Shown here one piece after another: positions 17,734 through 26,961 of a DNA stretch of 64,000 bases. The notes beneath the pieces are model-generated. The model was not told where the DNA came from. It saw only the letters and a list, made by a program, of their open reading frames with translations, and did no database searches. Positions within the stretch are counted from its first letter, which is position 1. The number at the start of each line of letters is the position of its first letter. A program made the position numbers and the translations under genes. Origin of the DNA: Pseudomonadota bacterium (GTDB lineage: Bacteria; Pseudomonadota; Gammaproteobacteria; Burkholderiales; Sulfuricellaceae); contig JAJYXP010000046.1 of NCBI GenBank assembly GCA_021801705.1, forward strand, positions 1 through 64,000, given 5' to 3'.

Positions 17734-19602
17734 TTAGATCTCAAGTTCCTCTAGTTTATATCCGGTGAGCGCTTTCTGCACGCTCTGGTCCATGCGGCGT
17801 GCGGCAAACGTCTCGGAGATATGATTCAGTCTTTCAGTCTGTTCCTTGATCGCCAAATGGTCCTGGCCTTCCAAGGCGCTGCGCAGGGATGCCATTCCCT
17901 CATCGATCTCGGCACGTTCCGCAGCGCTGAGAAGGCGGTCACCATTTTCGTGCAGAGCCGCTTCGATCGCCTCGATCAGGCGCCCAGCCTCAACCTGCTG
18001 CTCGCGCAAAGCGCGCGCGGCCATGTCAGCTCGGGCGTTTTCCTGGGAGGTGCGCAGCATGTTGGCAATTTCATCGTCGCTCAGGCCATAGGAGGGCTTC
18101 ACCACGACCGAAGCCTCAACGCCGCTGCTTTTTTCACGCGCCGAGACACTGAGCAAACCATCGGCATCCACCTGGAAGGTGACACGGATACGCGCGCCCC
18201 CCGCCACCATCGGCGGAATGCCACGCAGCTCGAATTTGGCCAGAGAGCGGCAATCGCTCACCAGTTCGCGTTCTCCCTGTACCACATGGATGCTCATCGC
18301 GGTCTGGCCGTCCTTGAAAGTGGTGAACTCCTGGGCACGTGCCACGGGGATGGTGGAGTTGCGCTGAATAATCTTCTCCACCAGTCCGCCCATGGTTTCG
18401 ATGCCCAGCGAAAGCGGGATCACATCCAGCAACAGCCAGTCATCGCCGGAGCGATTCCCTGCCAGGACATTGGCCTGGATCGCCGCTCCCAGCGCGACAA
18501 CCTTGTCCGGATCGAGGTTGTTGAGCGGCTCCTGGCGGAAAAACTGTCCAACCGCGTGCTGGATCTGGGGCATGCGGGTTGCTCCGCCCACCATCACCAC
18601 GCCCTTCACGTCCTCGACCTCCAGCCCGGCATCGCGCAACGCTTTCTTGCTGGGCACCAGGGTCTTGTTGACCAGGCTGCGGGTAATTTCGGTGAAAACT
18701 TCCGAGCCGAGCGTGAGATCAACCATTTCACCCGTGCTGAGCACTGCGGTAATGCGCACCTCGGGATGAGCGGTCAGGTCTTCCTTGGCTTCGCGTGCGC
18801 GGGTCAGGAGCAGACGCGCATCCTGTGGCTTGATACCGGACAGCTTGGCCTGCTCCAGGATCCAGCAATAGATACGGTGGTCGAAATCGTCGCCCCCCAG
18901 GGCGGAGTCGCCATTGGTAGCGAGCACCTCGAAGACGCCCTTGGACAGGCGCAGAACGGAGATATCGAAAGTGCCGCCGCCCAGGTCATACACCGCGTAG
19001 ACCCCCTCCGCAGCATTGTCGAGGCCGTAAGCGACCGCCGCCGCAGTGGGTTCATTGAGCAAACGCAGCACATTAAGTCCGGCAAGCCTGGCCGCATCCT
19101 TGGTGGCTTGGCGCTGGGCATCGTCGAAATAAGCCGGCACCGTGATCACGGCCCCAACCAGCTCGCCGCCCATGGATTTTTCGGCGCGATCGCGCAGGAC
19201 CTTGAGAATTTCGGCGGAAACCTCGACCGGACTTTTCGCCCCGGCCACGGTTTTGAGCTGCACCATGCCGGGCGCATCCACGAACTGGTAGGGCATGCTG
19301 CCGGCGCCGGGCAAATCGCGCAGACCCCTGCCCATGAAGCGCTTCGCCGAAACGATGGTGTTGTGCGGATCGCTGCTTTGCATGGCCTGCGCGGGATAGC
19401 CGACATCGGTGCTGCCATCGGCATGGTAACGCACCACCGAGGGCAGCAGCGCCCGGCCGTTTTCATCGTGCAGCACAACGCTCATGCCGCTTCTGACCGT
19501 TGCCACCAGCGAATTCGTCGTGCCCAAGTCAATACCCACCGCCAGCCGGTGCTGGTGCGGGGCGGCGCTCATGCCGGGTTCTGCGATTTGAAGTAATGCC
19601 AT
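17734..19602 (-). CDS. hscA: Hsp70-type chaperone HscA
   Basis: Specialised DnaK homologue that releases Fe-S clusters from IscU, 622 residues from ATG 19602 ([11 protein letters not shown]). An upstream in-frame start at 19626 exists but the chosen ATG has AGGT at good distance and fits the family. ATPase motifs: [27 protein letters not shown] and [14 protein letters not shown]. The C-terminal substrate domain follows the linker near residue 390. It lies downstream of hscB across a palindromic spacer. Confidence 0.97.
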   Translation of the reverse strand: MALLQIAEPGMSAAPHQHRLAVGIDLGTTNSLVATVRSGMSVVLHDENGRALLPSVVRYHADGSTDVGYPAQAMQSSDPHNTIVSAKRFMGRGLRDLPGAGSMPYQFVDAPGMVQLKTVAGAKSPVEVSAEILKVLRDRAEKSMGGELVGAVITVPAYFDDAQRQATKDAARLAGLNVLRLLNEPTAAAVAYGLDNAAEGVYAVYDLGGGTFDISVLRLSKGVFEVLATNGDSALGGDDFDHRIYCWILEQAKLSGIKPQDARLLLTRAREAKEDLTAHPEVRITAVLSTGEMVDLTLGSEVFTEITRSLVNKTLVPSKKALRDAGLEVEDVKGVVMVGGATRMPQIQHAVGQFFRQEPLNNLDPDKVVALGAAIQANVLAGNRSGDDWLLLDVIPLSLGIETMGGLVEKIIQRNSTIPVARAQEFTTFKDGQTAMSIHVVQGERELVSDCRSLAKFELRGIPPMVAGGARIRVTFQVDADGLLSVSAREKSSGVEASVVVKPSYGLSDDEIANMLRTSQENARADMAARALREQQVEAGRLIEAIEAALHENGDRLLSAAERAEIDEGMASLRSALEGQDHLAIKEQTERLNHISETFAARRMDQSVQKALTGYKLEELEI

Positions 19603-19618
19603 TATTAAAACCTGTTGA

Positions 19619-19711
19619 TTAACCACGAATTACACGAATGTTCACGAATCAACACGAATATTCTAAAAGACTGAGTTTCATTCGTGGCGATTCGTGTTCA
19701 TTCGTGGTTAA
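19619..19711. repeat. 93-bp imperfect palindrome between hscB and hscA
   Basis: The element begins TTAACCACGAATTACACGAA and ends with the near-complement GATTCGTGTTCATTCGTGGTTAA, each end closing on TTAA. CACGAAT/ATTCGTG units recur inside. It fills nearly the whole hscB-hscA gap. Similar CACGAAT/ATTCGTG palindromes are dispersed in environmental proteobacteria (recollection, unchecked). In RNA it would form a long hairpin and could affect hscA-fdx-iscX levels. Confidence 0.65.
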
Positions 19712-19714
19712 AGT

Positions 19715-20248
19715 TTAGCTTTCAAGTTGTTCCAGCGCGTGGTTTATTTCCTCGCGCAATTTTTCCATGAATTTGAGTTCGCGTACAATTTCCGCCGCCC
19801 TTGCAAAATCCCTGTCGCGGTCGAGAAAATCCGCCAACTTGTGCTGCTGCACCTGCATCTCGGCACGCAACTGACCGCTCAAATGCTCCAGTTCGGGAAC
19901 ATCCCTGGCTGACTTGGCCTCGCCGATCGCCTCGCGCCACTCCATCTGCTGCATCAGGAAAGCCGGCGACATCGCCGTATTGGTTTCCTCATGAATCTCG
20001 ACGCCGTTCAGGTGGAGCAGGTAGCGCGCCCGGCCAAGCGGCTGACGCAGGGTCTGATAGGCTTCGTTGGCCTGTGTCGCCCATTGCATCGACAGCCTGC
20101 GCTCGGCTTCGGAAAGATAGGCAAACTTGTCCGGATGAACCTGAGCCTGGATGTCGCGATAGGCCTGTTCCAGCCTGATAGCGTCTATCTGGTAGGCCGG
20201 AGCGATGCCGAACAGCTCGAAATGGTTCTGGCTGAAATCGATATTCAT
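19715..20248 (-). CDS. hscB: J-domain co-chaperone HscB
   Basis: Delivers IscU to HscA. 177 residues from ATG 20248 (MNIDFSQNHFELFGIAPAYQID); 30 more upstream codons are open but are rich in Ser/Ala and overlap the iscA gap, so I reject them. The J domain has the HPDK motif (VHPDKFAYL). The C-terminal three-helix IscU-binding domain (MEWREAIGEAKS...) follows. Order iscA-hscB-hscA is standard. Confidence 0.96.
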   Translation of the reverse strand: MNIDFSQNHFELFGIAPAYQIDAIRLEQAYRDIQAQVHPDKFAYLSEAERRLSMQWATQANEAYQTLRQPLGRARYLLHLNGVEIHEETNTAMSPAFLMQQMEWREAIGEAKSARDVPELEHLSGQLRAEMQVQQHKLADFLDRDRDFARAAEIVRELKFMEKLREEINHALEQLES

Positions 20249-20267
20249 TAACAGGCCATTAGTCCGG

Positions 20268-20591
20268 CTAGACGCCGAAGCTCTCGCCGCAGCCGCACTG
20301 GTTCTTGACGTTGGGATTGTTGAATTTGAAGCCTTCATTCAAGCCTTCGCGCGCGTAATCCAGTTCAGTGCCATCGAGGTACGCCAGGCTCTTTGGATCG
20401 ATCAGCACCTTGACGCCATGACTCTCAAACTGGCTGTCGGTATCGTTCAGCTCATCGGCGAATTCCAGCGTGTACGACATGCCTGAACAGCCGTTTGTGC
20501 GCACCCCCAGGCGCAAACCGACACCCTTGCCGCGCTTGGCGATAAAGTTCTTGATGTGGGTTGCTGCTTTCTCAGTCAGGGTTACAGCCAT
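20268..20591 (-). CDS. iscA: Iron-sulfur cluster assembly protein IscA
   Basis: A-type carrier for [4Fe-4S] cluster maturation. 107 residues from ATG 20591, which has GAGGAGAGG upstream; a longer frame to 20609 is less likely. The three ligand Cys are in [10 protein letters not shown] and [11 protein letters not shown]. Confidence 0.97.
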   Translation of the reverse strand: MAVTLTEKAATHIKNFIAKRGKGVGLRLGVRTNGCSGMSYTLEFADELNDTDSQFESHGVKVLIDPKSLAYLDGTELDYAREGLNEGFKFNNPNVKNQCGCGESFGV

Positions 20592-20618
20592 TGTCCTCTC
20601 CTCAACCAAAAGTATGCA

Positions 20619-21029
20619 TTAGCCCTTGCAGGCGGCGGTTTCCACCATCGCGCCATGCCTGGACTTGTAATCGGCCACAGCGGCCTTGATCGCGTCTTCA
20701 GCCAGCACCGAACAGTGGATCTTCACCGGCGGCAACGCCAACTCCTCGGCGATCTGGGTATTCTTGATGGTGAGCGCCTCGTCCAGGGTCTTGCCCTTGA
20801 CCCATTCTGTCACCAGCGAACTGGAGGCAATCGCGGAACCGCAACCGTAGGTCTTGAACTTGGCATCCTCGATCACACCGTCCTTGTTGACCTTGATCTG
20901 CAGCTTCATCACGTCGCCGCAGGCGGGGGCGCCCACCATGCCGGTGGCCACTCCGTCGTCATCCTTGTTGAAGGCTCCGACATTGCGGGGGTTTTCATAA
21001 TGATCCAAGACCTTGTTGCTGTAAGACAT
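20619..21029 (-). CDS. iscU: Iron-sulfur cluster scaffold IscU
   Basis: The scaffold on which [2Fe-2S] clusters are built. 136 residues. The three conserved Cys occur in GAPACGDVMKL, TYGCGSAIASSS and KIHCSVLAEDAI, with the HscA-recognition motif LPPVK just before the last. It lies between iscS and iscA with short spacers. Confidence 0.98.
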   Translation of the reverse strand: MSYSNKVLDHYENPRNVGAFNKDDDGVATGMVGAPACGDVMKLQIKVNKDGVIEDAKFKTYGCGSAIASSSLVTEWVKGKTLDEALTIKNTQIAEELALPPVKIHCSVLAEDAIKAAVADYKSRHGAMVETAACKG

Positions 21030-21052
21030 GACAATTCTCCTTCAAAAATACT

Positions 21053-22264
21053 TTAATGGGCAGCCCACTGCACAGTGCTCAAGTCGACACCTTCCTTGAA
21101 CATATCCCACAGTGGCGACATTTCGCGCAGGCGGCCGATCTTGGCTTTAAGCAGTTCAATCGCATAATCGACCTCTGCTTCGCTGGTGAAGCGGCCGATG
21201 CTGAAACGGATCGAGCTGTGCGCCAGTTCATCGCTACGCCCCAGTGCACGCAGCACATAGGAAGGCTCAAGACTGGCCGAGGTGCAGGCGGAGCCGCTGG
21301 AAACCGCAAGATCGCGAATCGCCATGATCAGCGATTCGCCCTCGACGAAGTTGAAGCTGATATTGAGATTGTGCGGCACGCGCTGTTCCATGTCACCATT
21401 GACGTGCACTTCCTCGATTTGCGACAGGCCCTTGTAGAGCCGGTCGCGCAGGTAGCGGATACGCTCGTTCTCGGTCGCCATCTCTTCACGTGCGATGCGG
21501 AAAGCCTCGCCCATACCGACAATCTGGTGTGTCGCCAGTGTGCCGGAGCGCAAGCCTCTTTCATGTCCTCCGCCGTGCATCTGAGCCTCCAGACGGATGC
21601 GCGGTTTCCGTTGCACATACAACGCGCCGACACCTTTCGGCCCATAGGTCTTATGAGCGGAAAAGGACATCAGGTCCACTTTGAGATTGGCCAGGTCTAT
21701 CGCCACCTTGCCTGTCGCCTGTGCCGCATCGACGTGGAAAATGACGCCCTTGGCGCGGCAAACCTCGCCCAGCGCCGCGATGTCCTGAATCACGCCGATC
21801 TCGTTATTGACCAGCATGATGGAGGCAACGGTCGTGTCGGGACGCAGGGCAGCCTTGAATTTCTCCAGATCCACCAGTCCGTTTGATTCCGGCACAAGAT
21901 AGGTCACCTCATAGCCTTCGCTTTCGAGATGGCGCATGGTATCGAGCACCGCCTTGTGTTCCGTCATCACGGTAACCAGATGCTTGCCCTTGCCCTTGTA
22001 AAAGTGCGCCGCGCCCTTGATGGCGAGGTTGTTCGATTCGGTCGCACCCGAGGTCCAGACGATTTCCCTGGAATCGGCATTGACCAGCGCAGCAACCTGT
22101 TCTCGCGCCTCTTCCACCGCCTTTTCGGCCACCCAGCCGAATTCATGGGAACGGCTCGCAGGGTTGCCGAACTTCTCGGTCAGATAGGGGATCATTTTTT
22201 CGGCAACCCGCGGGTCAACTGGCGTGGTCGCGGAATAATCCATATAAATCGGTAGCTTAATCAT
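21053..22264 (-). CDS. iscS: Cysteine desulfurase IscS
   Basis: PLP enzyme that takes sulfur from cysteine for IscU and tRNA thiolation. 403 residues from ATG 22264 ([20 protein letters not shown]), matching the family start; a GTG at 22279 is an alternative. The PLP Lys is in [12 protein letters not shown] and the catalytic Cys loop is [17 protein letters not shown]. It ends with the IscU/IscX docking tail typical of IscS ([21 protein letters not shown]). Confidence 0.98.
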   Translation of the reverse strand: MIKLPIYMDYSATTPVDPRVAEKMIPYLTEKFGNPASRSHEFGWVAEKAVEEAREQVAALVNADSREIVWTSGATESNNLAIKGAAHFYKGKGKHLVTVMTEHKAVLDTMRHLESEGYEVTYLVPESNGLVDLEKFKAALRPDTTVASIMLVNNEIGVIQDIAALGEVCRAKGVIFHVDAAQATGKVAIDLANLKVDLMSFSAHKTYGPKGVGALYVQRKPRIRLEAQMHGGGHERGLRSGTLATHQIVGMGEAFRIAREEMATENERIRYLRDRLYKGLSQIEEVHVNGDMEQRVPHNLNISFNFVEGESLIMAIRDLAVSSGSACTSASLEPSYVLRALGRSDELAHSSIRFSIGRFTSEAEVDYAIELLKAKIGRLREMSPLWDMFKEGVDLSTVQWAAH

Positions 22265-22309
22265 CTTCTGTTTCTCCACTTTCCAAAATTCTCGTTCGTT
22301 GCACCCGGC

Positions 22310-23515
22310 TCAAACCGTATACGACTCGGCACGAGCCGGTTTCATGGCTCGCAGCGGATCGGAGCCCCCTTGCGGGGCGACCGTCACCAGCCGTTTCAAC
22401 CTGAAGATTTCTTCCTGCAGCACCTGCAAAAACCGCTCAACCTGGCCCATTTCGTTTTCCCTGCCCAAACTGATGCGCACGGCGCAGCGCGCCAGTTCGC
22501 GCTCGACTCCCATGGCCAGCAATACCGGGCTCGGCTCGGCGCTGTCGCTGGAACAGGCAGACCCGCTTGCCACCGCGAATCCGGCACGATCCAAGGCCAT
22601 CACCAGGGTTTCACCATCAATCCCGGGAAAAGCAAAGTAGCCGGTATTGGGCAAACGTGCAGCGCCATCACCGAACAACACCGCACCCATCGCGTGCAAG
22701 CCCTGATCCAGACGTTCCCGTAATGACTGAAGCTGAAGGGACGATTGCCCCAGGCCGCTCACGGCCAGGGAGCAGGCAGCGCCAAAACCAACAATCGCCG
22801 GCACGTTCTCGGTACCGGCGCGCAAACCCTTCTCATGCCCCCCGCCGATAATCTGCGGCATGATGTCGAGGCGCTTGTCCAAAATCAGGGCGCCTATGCC
22901 TTTTGGTCCATATATCTTGTGCGCGGAAAGCGTCATTGCATGCACGTTCAAATCGGCAAAACTGACCGGCACCTTGCCGAACGCCTGAACCGCATCGGTA
23001 TGGATAACTGCGCCCGCACCCCTCGCCATTTCCGCCACGGCCGCGACGTCCTGCACCACACCGGTCTCATTGTTGGCCAACATCACCGAGGCCAGGCCGG
23101 TCGGCTCTCGTAGCGCGGCCTGCACGTCCGTCATATCGAGCCGACCGGCATTATCAACCGAAAACCGCCTGAACTTCCAGCCTGACTCACGCAGCGCCAG
23201 GGCTGGTTTCATCACGCACGGGTGCTCCACGGCGCTCACTGCGACCTGGGACGGCCTGAGCCGGGCCGCCGCGCCCTTGATCAGCAGGTTGTTGGCTTCA
23301 GTCCCGCCGCTGACGAAATAGACCTGCGATGGGTGGGCGCCGACGGCATCCGCCACCTGCTCGCGAGCATCGTCTACCGCCTTGCGCGCCGCCCGGCCGA
23401 ATGCGTGGCGACTGGAGGCATTGCCGAAACTTTCCTGGAAGTAGGGCAGCATCGCCTCCAACACGCGCCCGCTGAGCGGCGTGGTGGCGTTATGGTCAAA
23501 ATACGCCGGCAACAT
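22310..23515 (-). CDS. Second cysteine desulfurase (IscS/NifS-like)
   Basis: A 401-residue PLP enzyme closely related to IscS/NifS: YFDHNATTPLSGRV at the start, PLP Lys in TLSAHKIYGPKG, catalytic loop ASGSACSSDSAEPSPVL. It ends RAMKPARAESYTV and lacks the IscS docking tail. It lies between iscR and iscS, overlaps the end of iscR by 20 bases and is 45 bases from iscS, so it belongs to the same operon. Its separate role (tRNA thiolation, cofactor sulfur, or a backup for IscS) cannot be read from sequence. A NifS role is unlikely, as no nif gene is nearby. Confidence 0.92.
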   Translation of the reverse strand: MLPAYFDHNATTPLSGRVLEAMLPYFQESFGNASSRHAFGRAARKAVDDAREQVADAVGAHPSQVYFVSGGTEANNLLIKGAAARLRPSQVAVSAVEHPCVMKPALALRESGWKFRRFSVDNAGRLDMTDVQAALREPTGLASVMLANNETGVVQDVAAVAEMARGAGAVIHTDAVQAFGKVPVSFADLNVHAMTLSAHKIYGPKGIGALILDKRLDIMPQIIGGGHEKGLRAGTENVPAIVGFGAACSLAVSGLGQSSLQLQSLRERLDQGLHAMGAVLFGDGAARLPNTGYFAFPGIDGETLVMALDRAGFAVASGSACSSDSAEPSPVLLAMGVERELARCAVRISLGRENEMGQVERFLQVLQEEIFRLKRLVTVAPQGGSDPLRAMKPARAESYTV

Positions 23516-23984
23516 CCGCCTTAACCTCGCCGCGCCGTTTCTGCACTACCCCGGCATCATGCAACTGGCCCACGGGTACGCCACGCTGCTGCGCCACCAA
23601 ATGCGACAATTTGACGGAGGCCAGATAATCGAAAATTCTGGCGTTCAGGTTGGTCCATAAATCGTGCGTCATGCACTCGCGCTCGTCGCGGCAATTGCCC
23701 AGCCCGCCGCACTGGGTGGCGTCGATCGACTCGTCTACCGCCTTGATAATGTCCGAGACCGCGATATCGTCCAGCCCCTTGGCAAGGTAATAGCCGCCGC
23801 CCGGTCCGCGAACGCTCTCCACCAGGGCATGGCGGCGCAGCTTGCCAAACAGTTGTTCGAGATAAGACAGGGAGATTTTCTGGCGTTCGCTAATCCCTGC
23901 CAGCGTCACCGGCCCCTCGCCCTGGCGCAACCCCAGGTCGAGCATCGCAGTCACCGCAAAACGCCCTTTTGTTGTCAGTCGCAT
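23496..23984 (-). CDS. iscR: Fe-S cluster-sensing regulator IscR
   Basis: Rrf2-family repressor holding a [2Fe-2S] cluster. 162 residues. Winged helix: MRLTTKGRFAVTAMLDL...SYLEQLFGKLRRHALVESVRGPGGGYYLA. The cluster ligands are the three Cys in TQCGGLGNCRDERECMTHDLW plus the family His. First gene of the isc operon, with a type-1-like IscR site in its promoter, so it should repress itself when clusters are plentiful. Confidence 0.97.
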   Translation of the reverse strand: MRLTTKGRFAVTAMLDLGLRQGEGPVTLAGISERQKISLSYLEQLFGKLRRHALVESVRGPGGGYYLAKGLDDIAVSDIIKAVDESIDATQCGGLGNCRDERECMTHDLWTNLNARIFDYLASVKLSHLVAQQRGVPVGQLHDAGVVQKRRGEVKADVAGVF

Positions 23985-24014
23985 GATTATTCCTTCCCGT
24001 TAAATTACGGTGCA

Positions 24015-24047
24015 ACTCTATAATACCTTATTAATTTAGTCAACTAT
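24015..24047 (-). promoter_or_regulatory. iscR promoter with IscR type-1-like operator, overlapping cysE stop
   Basis: The 25 bases complementary to 24023-24047 match the E. coli IscR type-1 consensus (ATASYYGACTRWWWYAGTCRRSTAT) at 23 positions: half-site ATAGTTGACTA, other half ending AAGGTAT. The -35 TTGACT (complement of 24038-24043) lies in it, with TAGAGT (24015-24020, spacer 17) or TATAGA as -10. The left half is also the cysE end codons Ile-Val-Asp-stop. Confidence 0.75.
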
Positions 24048-24788
24048 TTTATTCAGATAGTTCGCATCGAATTTATCATTTGACGGCACCAACTGTTCCG
24101 GCTCGACACCCAGTTTCTTCAACTGCGTCACAATCAGTTCGATGCGCTGGTCCAACACCACGGTGTGGTCAAGCAAACCATGGATTGCCTTGACCACCGG
24201 GTCGTTCATGTCTGCGCTGATGGCATAGGCGGAAAATCCCATTTTTTGCGCCTTGCTTTCGCGCGCATCCGCCTGTGCCGGATCAAGTATCCGCGCCGGA
24301 ATGCCGACGGCCGTGGCGCCTGCCGGAACATCCTTTACCACCACCGCATTGGAGCCGACTTTGGCACCATCACCAATAGTAATTGGGCCGAGAATCTTGG
24401 CTCCGGCGCCCACCACCACTCCCTTGCCCAGGGTCGGGTGGCGCTTGCCCTTGTTCCATGAGGTTCCGCCCAGCGTGACACCATGATATAGAGTGGAATC
24501 ATCGCCGATCTCGGCTGTTTCACCGATCACCACGCCCATGCCATGATCGATGAAAACGCGCCGGCCTATAGCCGCGCCCGGGTGAATTTCGATGCCAGTG
24601 GGCCAACGCCCCAGATAGGAGACGAAGCGTGCCAGCCATTTCAGGTTCCAGAGCCACAAGCGGTGCGACAGACGGTATACCAGCAGCGCGTGCACACCCG
24701 GATAGGTGGTCAACACCTCCCAGGTGGAACGCGCAGCCGGATCCCGCTCGAACACAACCGCTATATCTTCACGCAAATGCTCAAACAT
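24036..24788 (-). CDS. cysE: Serine O-acetyltransferase
   Basis: First step of cysteine synthesis from serine, the sulfur donor of the downstream isc operon. 250 residues from ATG 24788 ([21 protein letters not shown]). The N-terminal helical domain is followed by a left-handed beta-helix with hexapeptide repeats: [33 protein letters not shown] and the [15 protein letters not shown] loop. The final codons overlap the iscR control region. An IscR-like half-site also lies upstream of this gene, so it may belong to the IscR regulon. Confidence 0.97.
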   Translation of the reverse strand: MFEHLREDIAVVFERDPAARSTWEVLTTYPGVHALLVYRLSHRLWLWNLKWLARFVSYLGRWPTGIEIHPGAAIGRRVFIDHGMGVVIGETAEIGDDSTLYHGVTLGGTSWNKGKRHPTLGKGVVVGAGAKILGPITIGDGAKVGSNAVVVKDVPAGATAVGIPARILDPAQADARESKAQKMGFSAYAISADMNDPVVKAIHGLLDHTVVLDQRIELIVTQLKKLGVEPEQLVPSNDKFDANYLNKIVD

Positions 24789-24817
24789 CAGCAAATTCCT
24801 AAATATATAAGAAGTCC

Positions 24818-24847
24818 ATTATATTCCAGACCCCTTTAGTCAACTAT
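24818..24847 (-). promoter_or_regulatory. Putative cysE promoter with IscR-like half-site
   Basis: The 13 bases complementary to 24835-24847 are identical to the left half of the iscR operator (ATAGTTGACTAAA), and the full 25-base frame matches the type-1 consensus at about 20 positions. A perfect TATAAT (complement of 24818-24823) lies 14 bases from TTGACT, which is short for a classic promoter. Confidence 0.5.
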
Positions 24848-24854
24848 AGGTTTT

Positions 24855-25592
24855 TTAATTTTTTCGGATAAATTTATCCATTGAAGTCAGAATTCCGCGC
24901 AGTATGCTGACCTCTTCCTTTTCCATATTCGCTCGCGCAAACAGACGTCTCAAACGCTGCATCAAGCGGCCAGGGTTGGCCGGATCGAGAAAGCCGGTAT
25001 CGATAATAGTGCGCTCCAGATGCTGGTAGAACCGCTCCACCTCCTCAAAACTGGCGGTTTCCATCGCTTTTGCCGCAGGCATTTCGGTCTCGCCAAGAAA
25101 TGCCATGCGCAGCTCGTAGGAAAGAATTTGCACCGCCGCCGCCAGGTTCAGTGAGGAAAATTCAGGGTTGGCGGGTATCGTAGCGAGCAGTTGGCACTTC
25201 CCAAGTTCAGCATTGGAAAGCCCCGACATCTCTGTGCCGAACACCAGCGCCACTTCACCATGGGCGGCATGCATAAGCATGCGGGACGCCGCCTGGCGCG
25301 CAGCCAGCATTTCATGGGATAAATCGCGTCGCCTGGCGGTCACGGCCACGGCAAGAACCGTACCGGACAAGGCCTCATCCAGGGTTGCGCAAACCCGCGC
25401 ATTGCCGAGCACATCGACTGCGCCGGCTGCTCGCGCATCAGCCACGGGATCTGGATAGGACTTGGGATTGACCAGACAAAGGCGGTCCAGGCCCATCGTC
25501 TTCATTGCCCGCGCTGCGGCACCGATATTGCCGGGATGGCTGGTGTGGCTAAGCACGACACGAACATTATTCAGGACATTTTGTTTCTTCAT
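24855..25592 (-). CDS. trmJ: tRNA (cytidine/uridine-2'-O-)-methyltransferase TrmJ
   Basis: SPOUT enzyme methylating position 32 of tRNA. 245 residues from ATG 25592 ([24 protein letters not shown]); the frame is open further upstream but that part runs into the suhB promoter region. Motifs: [23 protein letters not shown] (motif 1), [16 protein letters not shown] (motif 2) and [19 protein letters not shown] (knot). Divergent from suhB by 70 bases; trmJ-cysE-iscR order is conserved in related bacteria. Confidence 0.96.
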   Translation of the reverse strand: MKKQNVLNNVRVVLSHTSHPGNIGAAARAMKTMGLDRLCLVNPKSYPDPVADARAAGAVDVLGNARVCATLDEALSGTVLAVAVTARRRDLSHEMLAARQAASRMLMHAAHGEVALVFGTEMSGLSNAELGKCQLLATIPANPEFSSLNLAAAVQILSYELRMAFLGETEMPAAKAMETASFEEVERFYQHLERTIIDTGFLDPANPGRLMQRLRRLFARANMEKEEVSILRGILTSMDKFIRKN

Positions 25593-25662
25593 CCAGGGTT
25601 TCCCATTAAAATGGCGGCCATACGCCCAGCGTTTTTGTTCATTAAACCCTTTAGGAAACCTC

Positions 25663-26457
25663 ATGCACCCCATGCTCAACACCGCGGTCAAGGCCGCGCG
25701 CCGCGCCGGACAGATCATCAACCGCGCCTCCCAGAATCTGGATTCGCTTACGGTCAAGCACAAGAGCTTCAATGATTTCGTTAGTGAGGTGGATCAAAAA
25801 GCGGAAGACGCAATCAAGGAAATCCTGCTGGAAGCCTACCCGAAACATGCGATTTTAGCAGAAGAAAGCGGCGCACAGGGCGACTCGGAATACCAGTGGA
25901 TCATCGATCCGCTCGACGGCACCACCAATTTTCTTCACGGTTTCCCGCAGTATTCGGTTTCGATCGCCATGCAGCACAAGGGCGTGCTGACCCACGGCGT
26001 GATCTACGACCCCAGCCGAAACGACCTGTTCACAGCCACACGCGGCGCCGGCGCCTTCCTCAACGACCGCCGCCTGCGCGTGAGCCGCTGTGAATACCTC
26101 AAGGATGCCCTGATCGGCACCGGCTTCCCGTTCCGCAACTTTGCCCACCTCGACGCCTACCTCGGCATCTTCCGCGAACTGATGCAGAAAACCGCAGGCC
26201 TGCGCCGGCCCGGATCAGCCGCACTGGATCTGGCCTATACCGCCGCCGGGCGCTTCGACGGCTTCTGGGAATTCGACCTGAATGCCTGGGATATCGCTGC
26301 CGGCGCACTCATGGTGCAGGAAGCGGGCGGCCTGGTCGGCGACTTCAAGGGCGAGCCGGGCTACCTGCAAAGCGGCAACATCCTTGCCGGCAACCCGAAA
26401 GTTTTTGTCCAACTGCTGCAGACCATTACGCCGCATCTGGCGACAAAGGCAAAATAA
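25663..26457 (+). CDS. suhB: Inositol-1-monophosphatase family protein SuhB
   Basis: 264 residues from ATG 25663 ([27 protein letters not shown]), behind AGGAAA. Metal-dependent phosphatase with [22 protein letters not shown] (metal binding) and [15 protein letters not shown]. In E. coli SuhB also joins the ribosomal RNA antitermination complex. Last core gene before the accessory island. Confidence 0.96.
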   Translation: MHPMLNTAVKAARRAGQIINRASQNLDSLTVKHKSFNDFVSEVDQKAEDAIKEILLEAYPKHAILAEESGAQGDSEYQWIIDPLDGTTNFLHGFPQYSVSIAMQHKGVLTHGVIYDPSRNDLFTATRGAGAFLNDRRLRVSRCEYLKDALIGTGFPFRNFAHLDAYLGIFRELMQKTAGLRRPGSAALDLAYTAAGRFDGFWEFDLNAWDIAAGALMVQEAGGLVGDFKGEPGYLQSGNILAGNPKVFVQLLQTITPHLATKAK

Positions 26458-26524
26458 AATCTCAGGGGTTGATGGCTGGGCTCGCCGTGGGGGAGTGCGA
26501 GAGACGATGACGCGAGGAAACGCG

Positions 26525-26806
26525 ATGGCAACTAATGGATCGAACAATTATGGCATCCGTGACAACCACTCCCGTGGCAAAGTTGCCGATTTCCTCGTCG
26601 AGAAGATCGCCGACAGTAGCCAGCTATCAGTCGTCTCGGCGTATTTCACCATCTACGGCGACCACCGCGAACACGTCATCCTGAGCAGATCCAACTTCAC
26701 CCGGCGCAGGCTTGGAAGTACCTGCGCAACCAGATTTACTTCGTCACCGAGGGGCGCGGCGCCGCCGAGCAGAAACACCGCAGCATCGCCAATATGGTTG
26801 AAGTGA
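26525..26806 (+). pseudogene. N-terminal fragment, PLD/helicase-type protein
   Basis: ATG 26525 opens MATNGSNNYGIRDNHSRGKVADFL followed by VEKIADSSQLSVVSAYFTIYG. This resembles the N-terminus of PLD-fold-plus-helicase proteins (the KVADFL...LSVVSAYFTIY motif forms the first PLD strand). After about 45 residues the likeness ends; the frame runs on in low-quality sequence to a stop at 26806. It may be the relic of a second helicase of the same kind as the gene downstream. Confidence 0.5.
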
Positions 26807-26898
26807 TGAGTCGGGACTATTGCAGGCGGAATTGTGTCACGATTCCAGAACTGGGCGACCTTGATCGCCTCCAGAAACCAGCTACGGGCAGCAAATGA
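26683..26898 (+). pseudogene. C-terminal fragment of an unidentified protein
   Basis: A second frame reads EQIQLHPAQAWKYLRNQIYF, then VTEGRGAAEQKHRSIANMVE and ends DLDRLQKPATGSK with TGA at 26896-26898. It has normal protein-like composition, no own start, and begins where the previous fragment fades. I do not recognise the family. A deletion joining a 5' fragment to this 3' fragment with a frame change is the simplest reading. Confidence 0.45.
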
Positions 26899-26961
26899 GC
26901 GCGCGGGGTGCAAACCTGCGGAAGCTCATGAAAAAAGTACGAAACGGGGAGGAAAGTCGCA

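Larger units (their letters stand above)
26458..26961. other. Island left edge: degraded sequence between suhB and the helicase gene
   Basis: About 500 bases with no intact gene. Two gene remnants in different frames, listed separately, fill most of it. The last part (26947-26953, GGGGAGG) holds the strong ribosome binding site for the helicase. The pattern suits a gene shortened by internal deletion. Confidence 0.6.

Noticed and set aside
17821-19596. 591-codon plus-strand frame opposite hscA
   Set aside because: Antisense shadow of hscA, a known effect of GC-rich codon usage.
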